From Cyathus striatus (Eukaryota; Basidiomycota; Agaricomycetes; Agaricales; Nidulariaceae), in the NCBI GenBank assembly GCA_025738555.1, contig JAOVFP010000018.1, positions 1,550,001 through 1,614,000 of the forward strand: a stretch of DNA of 64,000 bases. The letters are read 5' to 3'. Made by a program: the position numbers and the translations under genes. The notes under the pieces were generated by a model. It had not been told where the DNA came from and did not search any database. It worked only from the letters and a program-made list of their open reading frames with translations. Positions 1 through 11,538 of this stretch are shown in pieces (position 1 is the first letter of the stretch; the number at the start of each line of letters is the position of its first letter).

Positions 1-2710
1 TCAACGTGCAGAGACAGTAGTATAAGCTCTCTGTCGTCCTAGATGGACGACGGGACCACTCTACGTCACTCTGCCTTCATCCCCGACTCTCGAGCCTGTA
101 TCCCTGCCCCTTTGCACTACAATCATGGCGTACGGTACCGCCAACGCTCGCTACTACGGCCCTCTCTCCCCATTCTCTCCGGGGGGGGCGGTGCGATAGG
201 CATACATATGGGACAAAGACGTCCTAGAGAATCGGCTGGAGACGCTCTATGTGATGGGATAGGCGTTGCGGAGGGTGTAGGCAATAAAAACGGTATAGGC
301 TTCTCGGGGATAGTGTCCAGCCAATCCATAAGTGATGGTCCTCTTTTCGTTGACGTGCTCACACAAAAGGCGTAACGGGAAAAAGTGTAGTACGTCTCTT
401 CATAGCGTAAGATACCGCCGACGCGCACTACTACGGTCCTTTCCGTGCAATGGTGAGGCCTGTCCCGTGAACGTGCGTAGAGAGCGAGAAAAGCTATACG
501 CTGTCCTGGATAGAACACGCGACGACTCTAGAGCCTGTATCCCTGCCCGCTTGCACTGCAATCATAGCGTACGGCACCGCTGATGCGCACTACGGTCTGG
601 AGTAGAGACGTCCTAAACATAGGCTGGAGACGCTCTGCATGAAGGGATAGTCGTGCGGGGGTGTAGGGAATCATATCGGTATACCGTCGAAAGCTGGAAT
701 AGTGTGTGGTGAACCGATGATCCGTAAGCGGCTTTCTTCCTCTAGTGGACCTGCTTACACAAGAGGCGTAACGGGAAAAGGTGCCGTACACGTTCCTAAC
801 GAGCATGGTTAAGCGTGTGCTATAAAATTGCAGGCATCGAGCAAGGCATGATGGGCGCTGATGAACGAAAAAGACGTTCCAGAGCTCCCGCTTGAAAAGG
901 CGCAGCACGTTCAGGTTTGCTTCGTGAACGTGCGAGAGAAGCAGGGAAAGCTGTCCATTGTCACGGAATGAACACGGGACCATTCAACTTCGCCCTTGCC
1001 TGCGCATCGCGGGGCTGTGTCCCCGCTTCTACTACCACCAGGGCCCACGGTACCGCCTGCGTGCACCATCACGGTTATATACCCATGGTGTCTTCGGAGT
1101 CTTGTCGTAGGCAAACATAGGGAGCGCGTATTGTGCTAGAGAATGGTCTGGGTATAATCTGTGTGAAGAGATAGGCGTCGAGGGGGGCATAGAGGGCGAA
1201 AACGGTATAAGCGTTGGGATCGTGTGTGGTGAACCTGATACTCCATAGCTGTATTCTCTTCCAATATGCGCGGTGTAACCGCGTAAGGCAAAGGGGGAGG
1301 TGCAGTATAGGTGTTGGATAAGCATGGTTATGCGTGTGCTGTAGGGAAAGGGCAAGCGTGAGTAGTAAGTATTGGGGAGAAGAGAGCAGAACATAATCAC
1401 ATGCACCGGTCGCACCCGTAGCCTTAGAATTCAGTCCAATGCATGCAGATAACTGAGTAGCATTGGCGGCGGTATGGATATGTAAGGTGATCTGACGTTA
1501 TCCTGAAGAGAAGCCAGCACCTACTGGCGAAGGAAGAGTCGATGAGTCAACTATGTAGAAGTATGAGCAGGATGAGTGGCAGAGATAGTGCTTACTGGTA
1601 ACAAAGACCCAGTGATACCGAACTTATCCTTCTCTGCCACTGACTGCGCCTTCCCAATCTCCAACAATAACAACTGCCGATGTTCAACAAGAGAACCCCA
1701 AAATAATCCGGTAGGTAGTCCACGACGTCGAACTAGTGTGTCGTTAGGCCTCAGGCCCAGGCCCAGGTCTTCTCGGGTTCGGTCAACGGGGCGTGTGGAT
1801 CAGTATCTTGGTAATGTCGAGTATCTCAGATCGAAAGTAAAAGTGGGGTGGTGAAATGGTAGGGTTGTGATGAGAACTTAGAAGGCTGTCGTTGGCATCG
1901 TCGACGAATCCGAAAGAGAACATTGTCATGTGATTCTTGTTCTCACGCGAGTGCTTACTTTGAGTCGCAATTACGACGGATGTTCTATGTATTTGGCGAT
2001 GATTAAGAAAGCAAGTACGTACATGATATCTATAAATCGATAACAACTATGTACTTGTCCTATTTATGTATTCGACTAGCCCCTGGGGCTATTTGCACAA
2101 ATTCGCACACATGCGATCCAATTTTAATCTGACCCGGCTCTATCGATAACCCAAAAGAATAAATATTTAATCGATCCCGCCTCATTCCAAACTAAATCAG
2201 GTATTCGACAAGTAACTGATAGGACTTCATGCAGTGATAAATACACTCATACATACTGCTGGCATTTCTATGAACTGCGTGCGATGCGCGAGATATAAGA
2301 CATATATTGACTTACAACCTTAGTCACACGCTCGAGCCTCGCCTTCAGCATGTTGTCGACGCGATCCAAATTTAACCTGACCCAATCCATTGGACAATCG
2401 ATAACACACAAGCAACGGTGGCGGTTCCCGAGGTCATGGCCAATCGATCCCATCGTAACTTATACCAAACTTAATCAGGCCTTCGGTAAGTGACCGATAG
2501 AAGCATGGTACCGATTCTTCCATCTTTCTACAAAAAGCGTTGCAATACGCAAAACACCAGACATTTCATATACATACAGAAGACATAGTGTAATAATAAG
2601 TTGCGGCTGCTCGACAAGGTGAACAGGATAATGTTACTGAGTAATACGGAAATCCCAGGTGTACGTTTACATTCGACCCTGGCATGCGAAGAACAGACTT
2701 GGAGTGCCAC
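1..2710. repeat. Left copy of complex tandem array (modules M1-M2-M3)
   Basis: CpG-rich sequence whose first 1.96 kb matches 22,369-24,258 almost base for base in the same orientation; a more diverged copy lies at about 18.0-19.95 kb. Inside it a shorter unit recurs at about 1, 465 and 920, recognisable by a start like cgtgaacgtgcrgagag followed by a block resembling gcctgtatccctgcccg. Positions 2,045-2,700 (M3) match 16,790-17,150 and 20,320-20,690. Short ORFs occur on both strands, but none has a recognisable domain and they overlap one another, so I treat this as non-coding satellite-like DNA. Confidence 0.8.
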
Positions 2711-3522
2711 TGAAAAAAATCATTTTAAACAGTAAACTCAATGCGTTAACAACAGATAGCGGATGAAGATGAAGGAGCATGCGAAAAAAAAGTTTCCAGG
2801 AGGTGGGAAGAGACTCATTGTCATTCACTGTCATATGACACGCCCTTCATGTTAGACATCAAGCTATTTTTAAAACTATAAAGCTGTGGATATCATATGG
2901 AACACATCTCATAGTAGAATGGCTTCGCGCCTCCGCTATCGGAAGGTAGACAGCTACCTGGGTATCCTCTTGCGCGATCGAGAGCAATCTGGGTTAGTGT
3001 GTCAATATGGAGAAGCTGTCAGACAGGGGAACCACCGACCAGTGACCACGCTGCACTCATATGCCAGGAACCACTCACACGTCTGTCAGCGGTTATATTA
3101 ATTGTTTTCAAATTGATTTCATTCTCTTAACGGATTATTCCATCCTCCGCGACTGCCGCCGACTCGAACTCGACGCAATTGCTTCATTCCCTCGATATCA
3201 AAGGTGTATGGATTACTGAGAAATCAAAATAACATATTCAAACGGACCTGGATATACATGGATAGATAGGTTTTCCTAATCGACACATTCTAACAGCTAC
3301 TATTTATAATGTACCGAAAAAGGCTGCACACATGTAGTGAGACAGTTGATCGTTCCGATGCATTGGCTAGGAGCACATTATTAACGTATGATAAGCATCG
3401 CATTCCTTTATATATAGCATGCTCATGTTAGCCTGCTTCCCCCCATCTCGTCACCTCAAACGCCTCAATACCGAAGCACATAACAACTTTAAAGCTCAAA
3501 TTCAAATTTTCTGGCATATATA
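2711..3522 (+). promoter_or_regulatory. 5' flank and probable promoter of NLR1
   Basis: No credible ORF. The block at about 3,120-3,590 keeps many CpGs (for example around 3,150-3,175), in sharp contrast to the gene body that follows. A TATA-like stretch (tttatatatagc) lies near 3,410, about 110 bp before the chosen ATG. A role as promoter is inferred from position and from the retained CpGs; no transcript evidence is available. Confidence 0.4.
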
Positions 3523-6500
3523 ATGGCTGAAAATCTATCAAATGCTCAAATTTTCACCAATGCGCAACATGTCAATATTCTTGGCGGGCAGCAGAATGCT
3601 GTTGGTCATGATCAAATCAATTATTATAATATGAAAAATGATGAAATCACAGAAAAACTTAAACTATTAAAGCCTGTTGATCATAACTTGTACTGTCCAC
3701 CTTCATGCATGGAAGGGACTAGGGTTACTATTCTGAATGATATTTACAAATGGCTGAAAGATTTTAGTATGTAGATTTATTGGTATAATTATGACAGAAG
3801 ATAAATCAATTGTTTTAATAGATGAAACCACTCCAAACATTATGTGGATCACTGGGGGTCCAGGTACAGGAAAATCTGCAATAGCTTCTACCCTGGTTGA
3901 ATCTCTTAATTCAAATGAATGGAAGAGACTGGGTGGCTGCCATTTCTTTAAGAGAGATGATAATACTTTAAGTGATGCCACTGTAGTTTGGAGAACAATA
4001 GCTGCAGATTTAGCTTCCAAGTCCAAGTATTCTATGTTGAAAGACAAAATTGCAGAACATCTTGATAGCAACTTTCAGCTTGGAAGCATTGGATGGCATT
4101 TCAAACACTTGATTGAAGACCCACTTGTTACTAGTCATGAACAACTTAAATGTGACCCACCTGCATTTGTGATTGATGCTCTTGATGAATGCAAATCATC
4201 TAATCATTTTATATATCTGAAAAAAACTTTACAAAACTGGGTTGAACTACCTAAACATTTTAAGCTCATTTTAACTGGGAGGCCTGGTTCCCTACCAAAT
4301 ATAATTGAGAATGAAAATTCATGCAAGATTGTTAAATTGGAAACTGATACTAACCATGATGCAGAAATTGATCATGATATATATATCTTTCTAACAAAAA
4401 GTTTGGAATACTATCAGAATGAATTACAACTTCAGTCAATGGACAAAGAATTACATGAGATGACCAAAAAATCTGCTGGTCTGTTCATTTGGGCATCAAC
4501 AGCAGTTAAATACATCACTATGACTGCAGAAGAAGATGAACAGCTTTCACCTGAAAAAAAATTTCAGCAAGTTCTTCTTGGACATGTAAACCAAAGTGTT
4601 GAGATTCTCTATAATCAAATACTGCAAAATTCTTTTGGTAAATGGACACCAGATAGGCAGAAAATTGTAAGACAAGTGCTAGGAATAATATACATGGCAA
4701 AGTCTCCATTGCATAAAGAGGACATTTCTTACTTTGTCAATATTGATGGGAATAATGTTGCTGAGGAAATCTCTAGAATTCTAAGTTATCTTCTTCCAGT
4801 TACATCAATGAAAAATAATCATATAACATTCCATCATTTATCATTTGTTGAATTTTTATTGGGAGGGTTTATAAATGAAGAATTTAAAATCAACCAATAC
4901 AAAATTATGAAAACCATGACAAAAGAAATATTTGAGATTCTCAATAGTCAACTAAAATTTAATATTTGCAATATTGACTCATCATATACAATGAATGAAA
5001 ATATTGAGCCAACAATAGTTACTCAATATATACCATCACATCTTCAATATTGTTGCAAATATTGGAACATGCATTACACTGAAATGATTGAAAGTGAAAA
5101 ATATCATTTTATTTCTTTAGCAAAGGAATTTAGATTGTTCTTATTCACAAAAATTTTATATTGGTTAGAAGTCATGAGCCTCTTAAATGAGATACAAACA
5201 GCAGAAGAAATGTTGAAACAACTAATATTATGCACAAAGGTATGCTGCCAGCTAAATTAATACTAGTAAGGTACTGAGCTTTATAAAGATAAACTCTACA
5301 GAACATAATTTCATTGAAGATGGAATAAAATTTATTATAAATTTTTACATTCCTATTACTAGAAATTTATCTCATATATATATCTCAGCACTGGCATTTG
5401 CACCAGAAAACTCATTGATTTGGAAGCATTTCTCTCCATTCTATGGAAGTATACCTTCCATTATAAAAGGGAGAAATAGAGACTGGGATAAATATTTTCA
5501 GTCTATATGCTATACCAGTTCAGCAGTGACATGTGTGGCATATTCTCCAAATGGGAGACAGGTAGTATTTGGCTTAAATGACAATACCATCAAAGTATGG
5601 AGTATATATCTCACTACTGAACCTACTGAACCATTTCAGGGCCACAGTCATTGTGTGACATCTGTGGCATTTTCTCCAGATGGAACACAAGTGGTGTCTG
5701 GCTCATGGGATAAAACAGTCAGGGTGTGGAATGTGAAGAGTGGAAAAACTATTGCTGGACCATTTGAAGGCCACAGTGATTCAGTGACATCTGTGGCATT
5801 TTCTCCAGATGGAACACAAGTGGTGTCTGGCTCATGGGATAAAACAGTCAGGGTGTGGAATGTGAAGAGTGGAAAAACCATTGCTGGACCATTTCAAGGC
5901 CACAGTGATTCAGTGACATCTGTGGCATTTTCTCCAGATGGAACACAAGTGGTGTCAGGCTCAAGGGATAAAACAGTCAGGGTGTGGAATGTGAAGAGTG
6001 GAAAAACCATTGCTGGACCATTTCAAGGCCACAGTTCTTTTGTGACATCTGTGGCATTTTCTCCAGATGGAACACAAGTGGTGTCTGGCTCATGGGATAA
6101 AACAGTCAGGGTGTGGAATGTGAAGAGTGGAAAAACTATTGCTGGACCATTTGAAGGCCACAGTGATCCAGTGACATCTGTGGCATTTTCTCCAGATGGA
6201 ACACAAGTGGTGTCTGGCTCAAGGGATAAAACAGTCAGGGTGTGGAATGTGAAGAGTGGAAAAACCATTGCTGGACCATTTCAAGGCCACAGTGAAGAAG
6301 TGACATCTGTGGCATTTTCTTCAGATGGAACACAAGTGGTGTCTGGCTCAAGGGATAAAACAGTCAGGGTGTGGAATGTGAAGAGTGGAAAAACCATTGC
6401 TGGACCATTTCAAGGCCACAGTGAAGAAGTGACATCTGTGGCATTGTCTCCAGATGGAACACAAGTGGTGTCAGGCTCATGGGATGAAACAGTCAGGGTG

Positions 6501-7700
6501 TGGAATGTGAAGAGTGGAAAAACTATTGCTGGACCATTTGAAGGCCACAGTGATTCAGTGACATCTGTGGCATTTTCTCCAGATGGAACACAAGTGGTGT
6601 CAGGCTCATGGGATAAAACAGTCAGGGTGTGGAATGTGAAGAGTGGAAAAACCATTGCTGGACCATTTCAAGGCCACAGTTCTTTTGTGACATCTGTGGC
6701 ATTTTCTCCAGATGGAACACAAGTGGTGTCTGGCTCATCAGATCAAACAGTCAGGGTGTGGAATGTGAAGAGTGGAAAAACCATTGCTGGACCATTTCAA
6801 GGCCACAGTTCTTTTGTGACATCTGTGGCATTTTCTCCAGATGGAACACAAGTGGTGTCAGGCTCATGGGATAAAACAGTCAGGGTGTGGAATGTGAAGA
6901 GTGGAAAAACCATTGCTGGACCATTTCAAGGCCACAGTCATAGGGTGACATCTGTGGCATTTTCTCCAGATGGAACACAAGTGGTGTCTGGCTCATCAGA
7001 TCAAACAGTCAGGGTGTGGAATGTGAAGAGTGGAAAAACCATTGCTGGACCATTTCAAGGCCACAGTTCTTTTGTGACATCTGTGGCATTTTCTTCAGAT
7101 GGAACACAAGTGGTGTCTGGCTCATGGGATAAAACAGTCAGGGTGTGGAATGTGAAGAGTGGAATAACCATTGCTGGACCATTTCAAGGCCACAGTTCTT
7201 TTGTGACATCTGTGGCATTTTCTCCAGATGGAACACAAGTGGTGTCTGGCTCAGATGATGAAACAGTCAGGGTGTGGAATGTGAAGAGTGGAAAAACCAT
7301 TGCTGGACCATTTCAAGGCCACAGTGATTCAGTGACATCTGTGGCATTTTCTCCAGATGGAACACAAGTGGTTGGCTCAGGTAATGAAACAGTCAGAGTG
7401 TGGAACACAAACAATTCTTCAGTTTATTCACATAAAATTGACTTATTAGAAGATAACATTATCTTTTCAACCTGCATTTCAGATGGATGGGTAAAAGATA
7501 GCAATAAAAACCTATTATTTTGGGTTCCTTCTATTTATAGAGAACATCTCTGCAGTCTTGAAACTGTACAAATCTTTCCTGGTGATGATATGTGTCAAAT
7601 TGATTTGACACATTTTACCTATGGATATCACTGGTACAAGTGTAAATCTGAGTCTCCTGCTCTTCCAAAGGCTTGGTTCAGATGGACAATTAAAAGATAG
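3523..7700 (+). CDS. NLR1: NACHT-WD40 protein (fungal STAND NTPase), three exons
   Basis: Predicted about 1,365 residues. Exon 1 is 3,523-3,766 and exon 2 is 3,798-5,239. Exon 3 runs from 5,289 (or 5,271) to 7,700. The first intron would be only 31-34 bp and the second 49 bp (or 31). A short Asn/Gln/Gly-rich N-terminus (residues ~8-36) is followed by the CxxGTR linker common before fungal NACHT domains. Walker A is GGPGTGKSA (~101-109), Walker B FVIDALDEC (~205-213) and sensor LTGRP (~239-243). Exon 3 carries one diverged and about 14 near-identical 43-residue WD40 repeats (GHSxxVTSVAFSPDG ... VRVWN). Such proteins are cytoplasmic ATP-dependent switches that oligomerise on ligand binding; in Podospora relatives they control heterokaryon incompatibility and cell death. 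The ligand is unknown. The ATG is the first in frame. The body contains no CpG. Confidence 0.85.
5632..7420 (+). repeat. 129-bp coding tandem repeats (WD40 blades of NLR1)
   Basis: About 14 tandem copies of a 129-bp unit, nearly identical in DNA, each encoding one WD40 blade. Differences are concentrated at the two residues after GHS (HC, DS, SF, DP, EE, HR), at the residue before the next Asp (W, R, S or D) and at the residue after it (K, E or Q). The remainder is almost invariant, which indicates ongoing concerted evolution by unequal exchange. The last unit is shortened by two codons and its end diverges into the C-terminal tail. Confidence 0.95.
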
Positions 7701-7832
7701 TAATAACAAGATATTATTTTGGGTTCTTTTCAATTGTGAAATACTTTTGTGTAGTTTTGAAATTGTGCAAACCTTGCAAGATAATGCCATGTGTGAAGTT
7801 GATTTGGCACATTTCATCCATGGATCTAGCTG
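7669..7832 (+). pseudogene. Duplicated C-terminal tail fragment of an NLR1-like gene
   Basis: Immediately past the NLR1 stop the sequence repeats, in diverged form, the last coding segment of NLR1 (7,480-7,640). Shared features are DG-x-x-KDSN, LFWV, a Leu-Cys-Ser block, and DLxHF followed by G, ending in a stop. The duplicate is in a different frame from the NLR1 end and lacks the WD repeats. It is probably a leftover of recombination between tandem paralogues, or an older 3' end displaced when the present one was acquired. Not expected to be translated on its own. Confidence 0.65.
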
Positions 7833-9540
7833 ATACAAGAGTAAAGTTATTTACAGGAACAATAATGAGCATGTTGCACCTTGCTTTCTTTAGTTTCCTC
7901 TTGATATTTCCACTTACATTCTTTTTTTTTTTTTCATAAACTCTGGTATCTCAAGAATATGCATGTTATTCAGACTATATTACTTGTATTATATTGCATG
8001 AAGCTGGGGCATAGCCTCAGAAAAATTAATTAACCTGTTAGTTTTCACTGCTTTGCAATATTACACACATTCTACTACCACTACTGAGTTTCTATTTATT
8101 GTTGAATGCTATATATATTAATACAATGTCAGATCACACTTACATACTAAACATTTGATAATGTTTGTACTTATATGGTGGCAGTTTTCAGCTGCTGCCA
8201 GTATAACCATAGCTTACCAAGTATTTACAGTAGACTTTTCTTACCTTGTACCTTTGTAGACAGATAACCTATGTGGTCTAGTTTACTTTGTGTAAGTGTA
8301 CATATAGCAGTAGGAGATATACACTTTTTTTTATATCTTCCAGTTTAATTTGATGCCTATGAATGTGCTACCATACAAAACAATTACAAGACAATAGTGA
8401 CAGTGTGGAACCCAAGTTCTACTTCACCATCAGATAACATCATTCCAACACATCAAAACACCCTTCTATCCTGATATGTTTAGTAATATTGTAAGGTAAT
8501 TTTTTTTTTGAAATATAGTAGTTATTGTACTAGTAATGCAGTGTAATGAATCAGGTCCAAGAGTCCAAGAGTTGGGGTGAGTCCCAAGCTCCTAACTATA
8601 GTATTCTACTAAAATATACTACCAAGGGAAGTGTAAAGCCACACTTACATAACAGTTTTCATGTTGTAGTAGTAAGGTGCTGTACTATAGGAATATGATT
8701 AGTCATCACTCTGAAGCTGTCAGTTCAACTCTGACTGAGGTCATGTACATTCATCCTTATTATTAGTAAGCAACATTATGATATACAACTGAAGCTTACT
8801 ACTATTGTATAAGCTTCACCTGAATTTCTGGTGAATTATACATGAATTTTGAAGTATTTTAACTGAATATCACTGAGTGACATGAATATCAGGTGAAATT
8901 CAGGTGAAATTATTAGCAGTGTTCTCACTGAAATTCACATGTAAAGGGGGGGAGTGTAAAGAGCTCAAAACATTGCACCCTTGAACTAACCATAAATCTA
9001 ACTTAAACTGTCAGTTCTTTATTGGTAGTGTTAATACTACCTAAAGATCATCTAAAAAGTTAGTCTTATCATCTGGATCCCACAACAAGGAAGTGAAGTT
9101 GAAAGTCTAGAATTTGGATATAGTATTAAAACAGTAGCAGTGCTTGAAAGAGCAAGAACAGAGACAGTTTGGCAAGTTCTAGTACAAACAAGAATGTTTG
9201 TCAAAAACACCACAGAGAGTGGGCAACCTATTCATAGAGAACCCAGAACATATCAAAGCTAGAAATAAAGTCATTACAAAGGCACCAGTAGTTGTGCATT
9301 CAGATTAAGAAGTTGAATTACAGTTATTACCAAAGCTATTATTATTCAGTCTTGACATGACAAGTCCAGAACCAACAGAACTTCCATGAGAACTAGAAAG
9401 CAATTGTATGTCAGCAGTACCAGCCAATCCCTCAGCTACCATAACTAAAGATCTGTCTGTTATGAGTAAGGATAGTCTTAAGTGGAATGGTGATGGTGAG
9501 CAAATTAAAGACTGTGTTATGATAAAGTTCTGGTTGGGAT
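7833..9540. other. AT-rich CpG-free flank without recognisable genes
   Basis: I see no coding capacity here. It contains a poly-T tract at 7,922-7,935. A SINE-like stretch at about 8,545-8,640 resembles the opposite strand of 53,290-53,390. At 8,815-8,966 there is an inverted pair (ttcacctgaatttc and its complement) that ends in ggggagtgtaaagagctc, close to the terminal motif of the element inserted at 45,158-46,843. Not one CpG is present. Confidence 0.6.
8676..8742 (+). ncRNA. tRNA-like SINE head (partial)
   Basis: A perfect T-arm can be drawn at 8,719-8,735 (GTCAG, loop TTCAACT, CTGAC), matching a pol III B-box. Upstream, AGTA-loop-TACT resembles a D-arm with GG in its loop. No acceptor stem or convincing anticodon stem is visible, so this is not a functional tRNA. 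It is best read as a tRNA-derived SINE fragment. Confidence 0.3.
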
Positions 9541-10560
9541 GTTTATCGTACAAGTCCGATAGTCACGTGATTTACGAGTTCAAGGAACAAGTTAATCAGT
9601 ATTGAGTTCGAGTCTCTATTCACGAGCTCTTAAGTTGATTAGACTTAAGTACGAGCTAAGTGAATGAATCAAAGTAAAGCTAGTTTGATTTAAGCTGAAG
9701 CTTGAGCTCTACAGCCCAAGTTCGTACTAATAATAAGTAAAATGTAACTAAATAAGTCAAGATGCTGCACATCGACTGCGCATTACTGCGGCACAGTGAG
9801 AAGAAAGAAAGGTAGACTAAGTAAGGTAAAGTGACTCAAGATGAGTCAGAGAGAAATGACAATCATGTAAGTAAAGAAGTTATGTGTTTGGTATCAAAGG
9901 TGATACCAAACAAGTTAACGAAATGTAAATAAAACATATGTAAATAGAACGAAAATAAAGAAAATTGTAACAGACTGGCTACAAAGCTTAGAAATAACAT
10001 ATGAGTACTTTGGTGCAACAGATGGAAAGAAGCAGATAAAGCATGCCCTTGGGTGTATAGCTAAGACAGATATCTGGGAGGAGGCAAAAATATTCAAGGA
10101 AGAAAAAGGAGCCAGCTGGGTGAAGTTCAAGCAACACCTATTGTCTGAATATGGTCCTGAAGAATGAAAGTGTGTTGGATCTATATATAAGTAGATGGAT
10201 AAATAGGAAAGGAAAAGACTGGGAGGAAAAGCATGAATAAGTAAAAGGATGTAGGGAGGGGGGGATGGGAGAGCACAGATAATAGATGGGAGGAACAAAG
10301 GAGCTCAATGAGGGGAGGGCATAAGATCATCAGAATGCTTAGAATGTTTTTTACAATATAATCTCATATAGAGCAGCATAGAAAGATGGACTTATATACT
10401 GTTGGTAACAATGAAGACTGAGACCATAGCACAAAAGATACTTGAAGATGTTTCAACAGCTATGGATTCATCAGAGAAAAAAACTTACAAGCTGTATAGT
10501 TGAGATTAAACCTAGCATTCCTGTTTCAAATTACTTACATCTTTCCTCTTAAATCTATGC
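9541..10560. other. Intergenic; CpG-containing patch then AT-rich DNA
   Basis: CpGs reappear abruptly at 9,547 and are frequent to about 9,790, with repeated gagctc/aagct motifs that suggest a small inserted repeat. The remainder is AT-rich with short ORFs only. I see no recognisable gene. Confidence 0.5.
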
Positions 10561-10860
10561 ACTTACAGAATCACCAACTGTGGCAGTGTGGTGCCATAAG
10601 TCATACTATCTACTGTGCTGTCCAGCCTACACCAAATGCTGCAAACCATTGCTAGTATGATGTGCCAAACAAGGATGCAGGGACATTTCCCTCTGCAAGA
10701 TCCTCACAGATCCAACAAACCTCTCAGCTCTCGCTGAGTATGTCAATGTGACCAGCCAGCTCAAACAGATACTAGGTACCATACCATGATGGAAACCACT
10801 GAATGATGATGAGGATTAGGAGTGGAGATGGGTCAAGAAAGGGGAGGGGGGGATTTCTAT
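10561..10860 (+). pseudogene. Decayed coding fragment, unidentified
   Basis: One plus-strand frame reads as protein-like (Cys-rich start, then a segment resembling LTDPTNLSALAEYVNVTSQL and ending WRWVKKGEGG) but is broken by TGA and TAG codons. I do not recognise the family. Its CpG-poor context and stop codons suggest mutational decay of an old gene or transposon segment. Confidence 0.35.
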
Positions 10861-11538
10861 TGTTTTTAGTCACTCAGACATACACATGATGATTCACACC
10901 TGGGACAACATGATTCAACACAATGGCCACTGGCCACATCACCAACACCATGGGGCACACATTCTGTGATGCCATCAGCCCAACCCTCCTGGTGTCCTGC
11001 CTCTGCACAGACATCCCAAGTTATTAATATTGAGGCTGATGTATGATACATACACTCTCTCTTATTATATTCATTAGCCCTGCACTTTACATTCTGCTAG
11101 GTAAATGCTACACTGTCGAGACATATGACTTCCCATTACTGACATTAAATACAAGATTTAAAACAAATAAAAAAGTCATACTGTACATACTTCTAACCAC
11201 AAGGCATGCTGTAAGCAGATTTGCGTGCGCAAGAGGGCACAAGCTGTCATTGTACACTGAAAATACAACACCAGTCTAGAGTCTGCATGTTCATTTTTGA
11301 GCCATTCAAAATAACCATGGTGAGAAAACAATGCTTTTTTTGATATGATCAGATATAGAATGGCATAGGTCTAACAAGAGACTCGGGTATTATAACTAAC
11401 AATGAGAACTGAGACTGCTACTTTCTCTTGAATTTCATGTTTGAATGCCAGGATTCATGATATTAAACAGTATTAAGACTATTATAATTTCCTATTTGCT
11501 GTCGACTGCACAAGATATGGGAGAACTGTCAATTATCC

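Noticed and set aside
1..2710. rDNA intergenic spacer
   Set aside because: The nested structure recalls a spacer array, but no 18S, 5.8S, 28S or 5S sequence is visible anywhere in the window.
5240..5270. A second 31-bp intron in NLR1
   Set aside because: Frame also allows a 49-bp intron ending at 5,288, which agrees better with intron lengths in the other genes here.
5648..6874. Several 77-81 codon ORFs within NLR1 repeats
   Set aside because: Shadow frames of the 129-bp repeat on both strands.
5632..7420. CRISPR-like regular repeats
   Set aside because: Units are 129 bp with no spacers, translate into WD40 blades, and the genome is eukaryotic.
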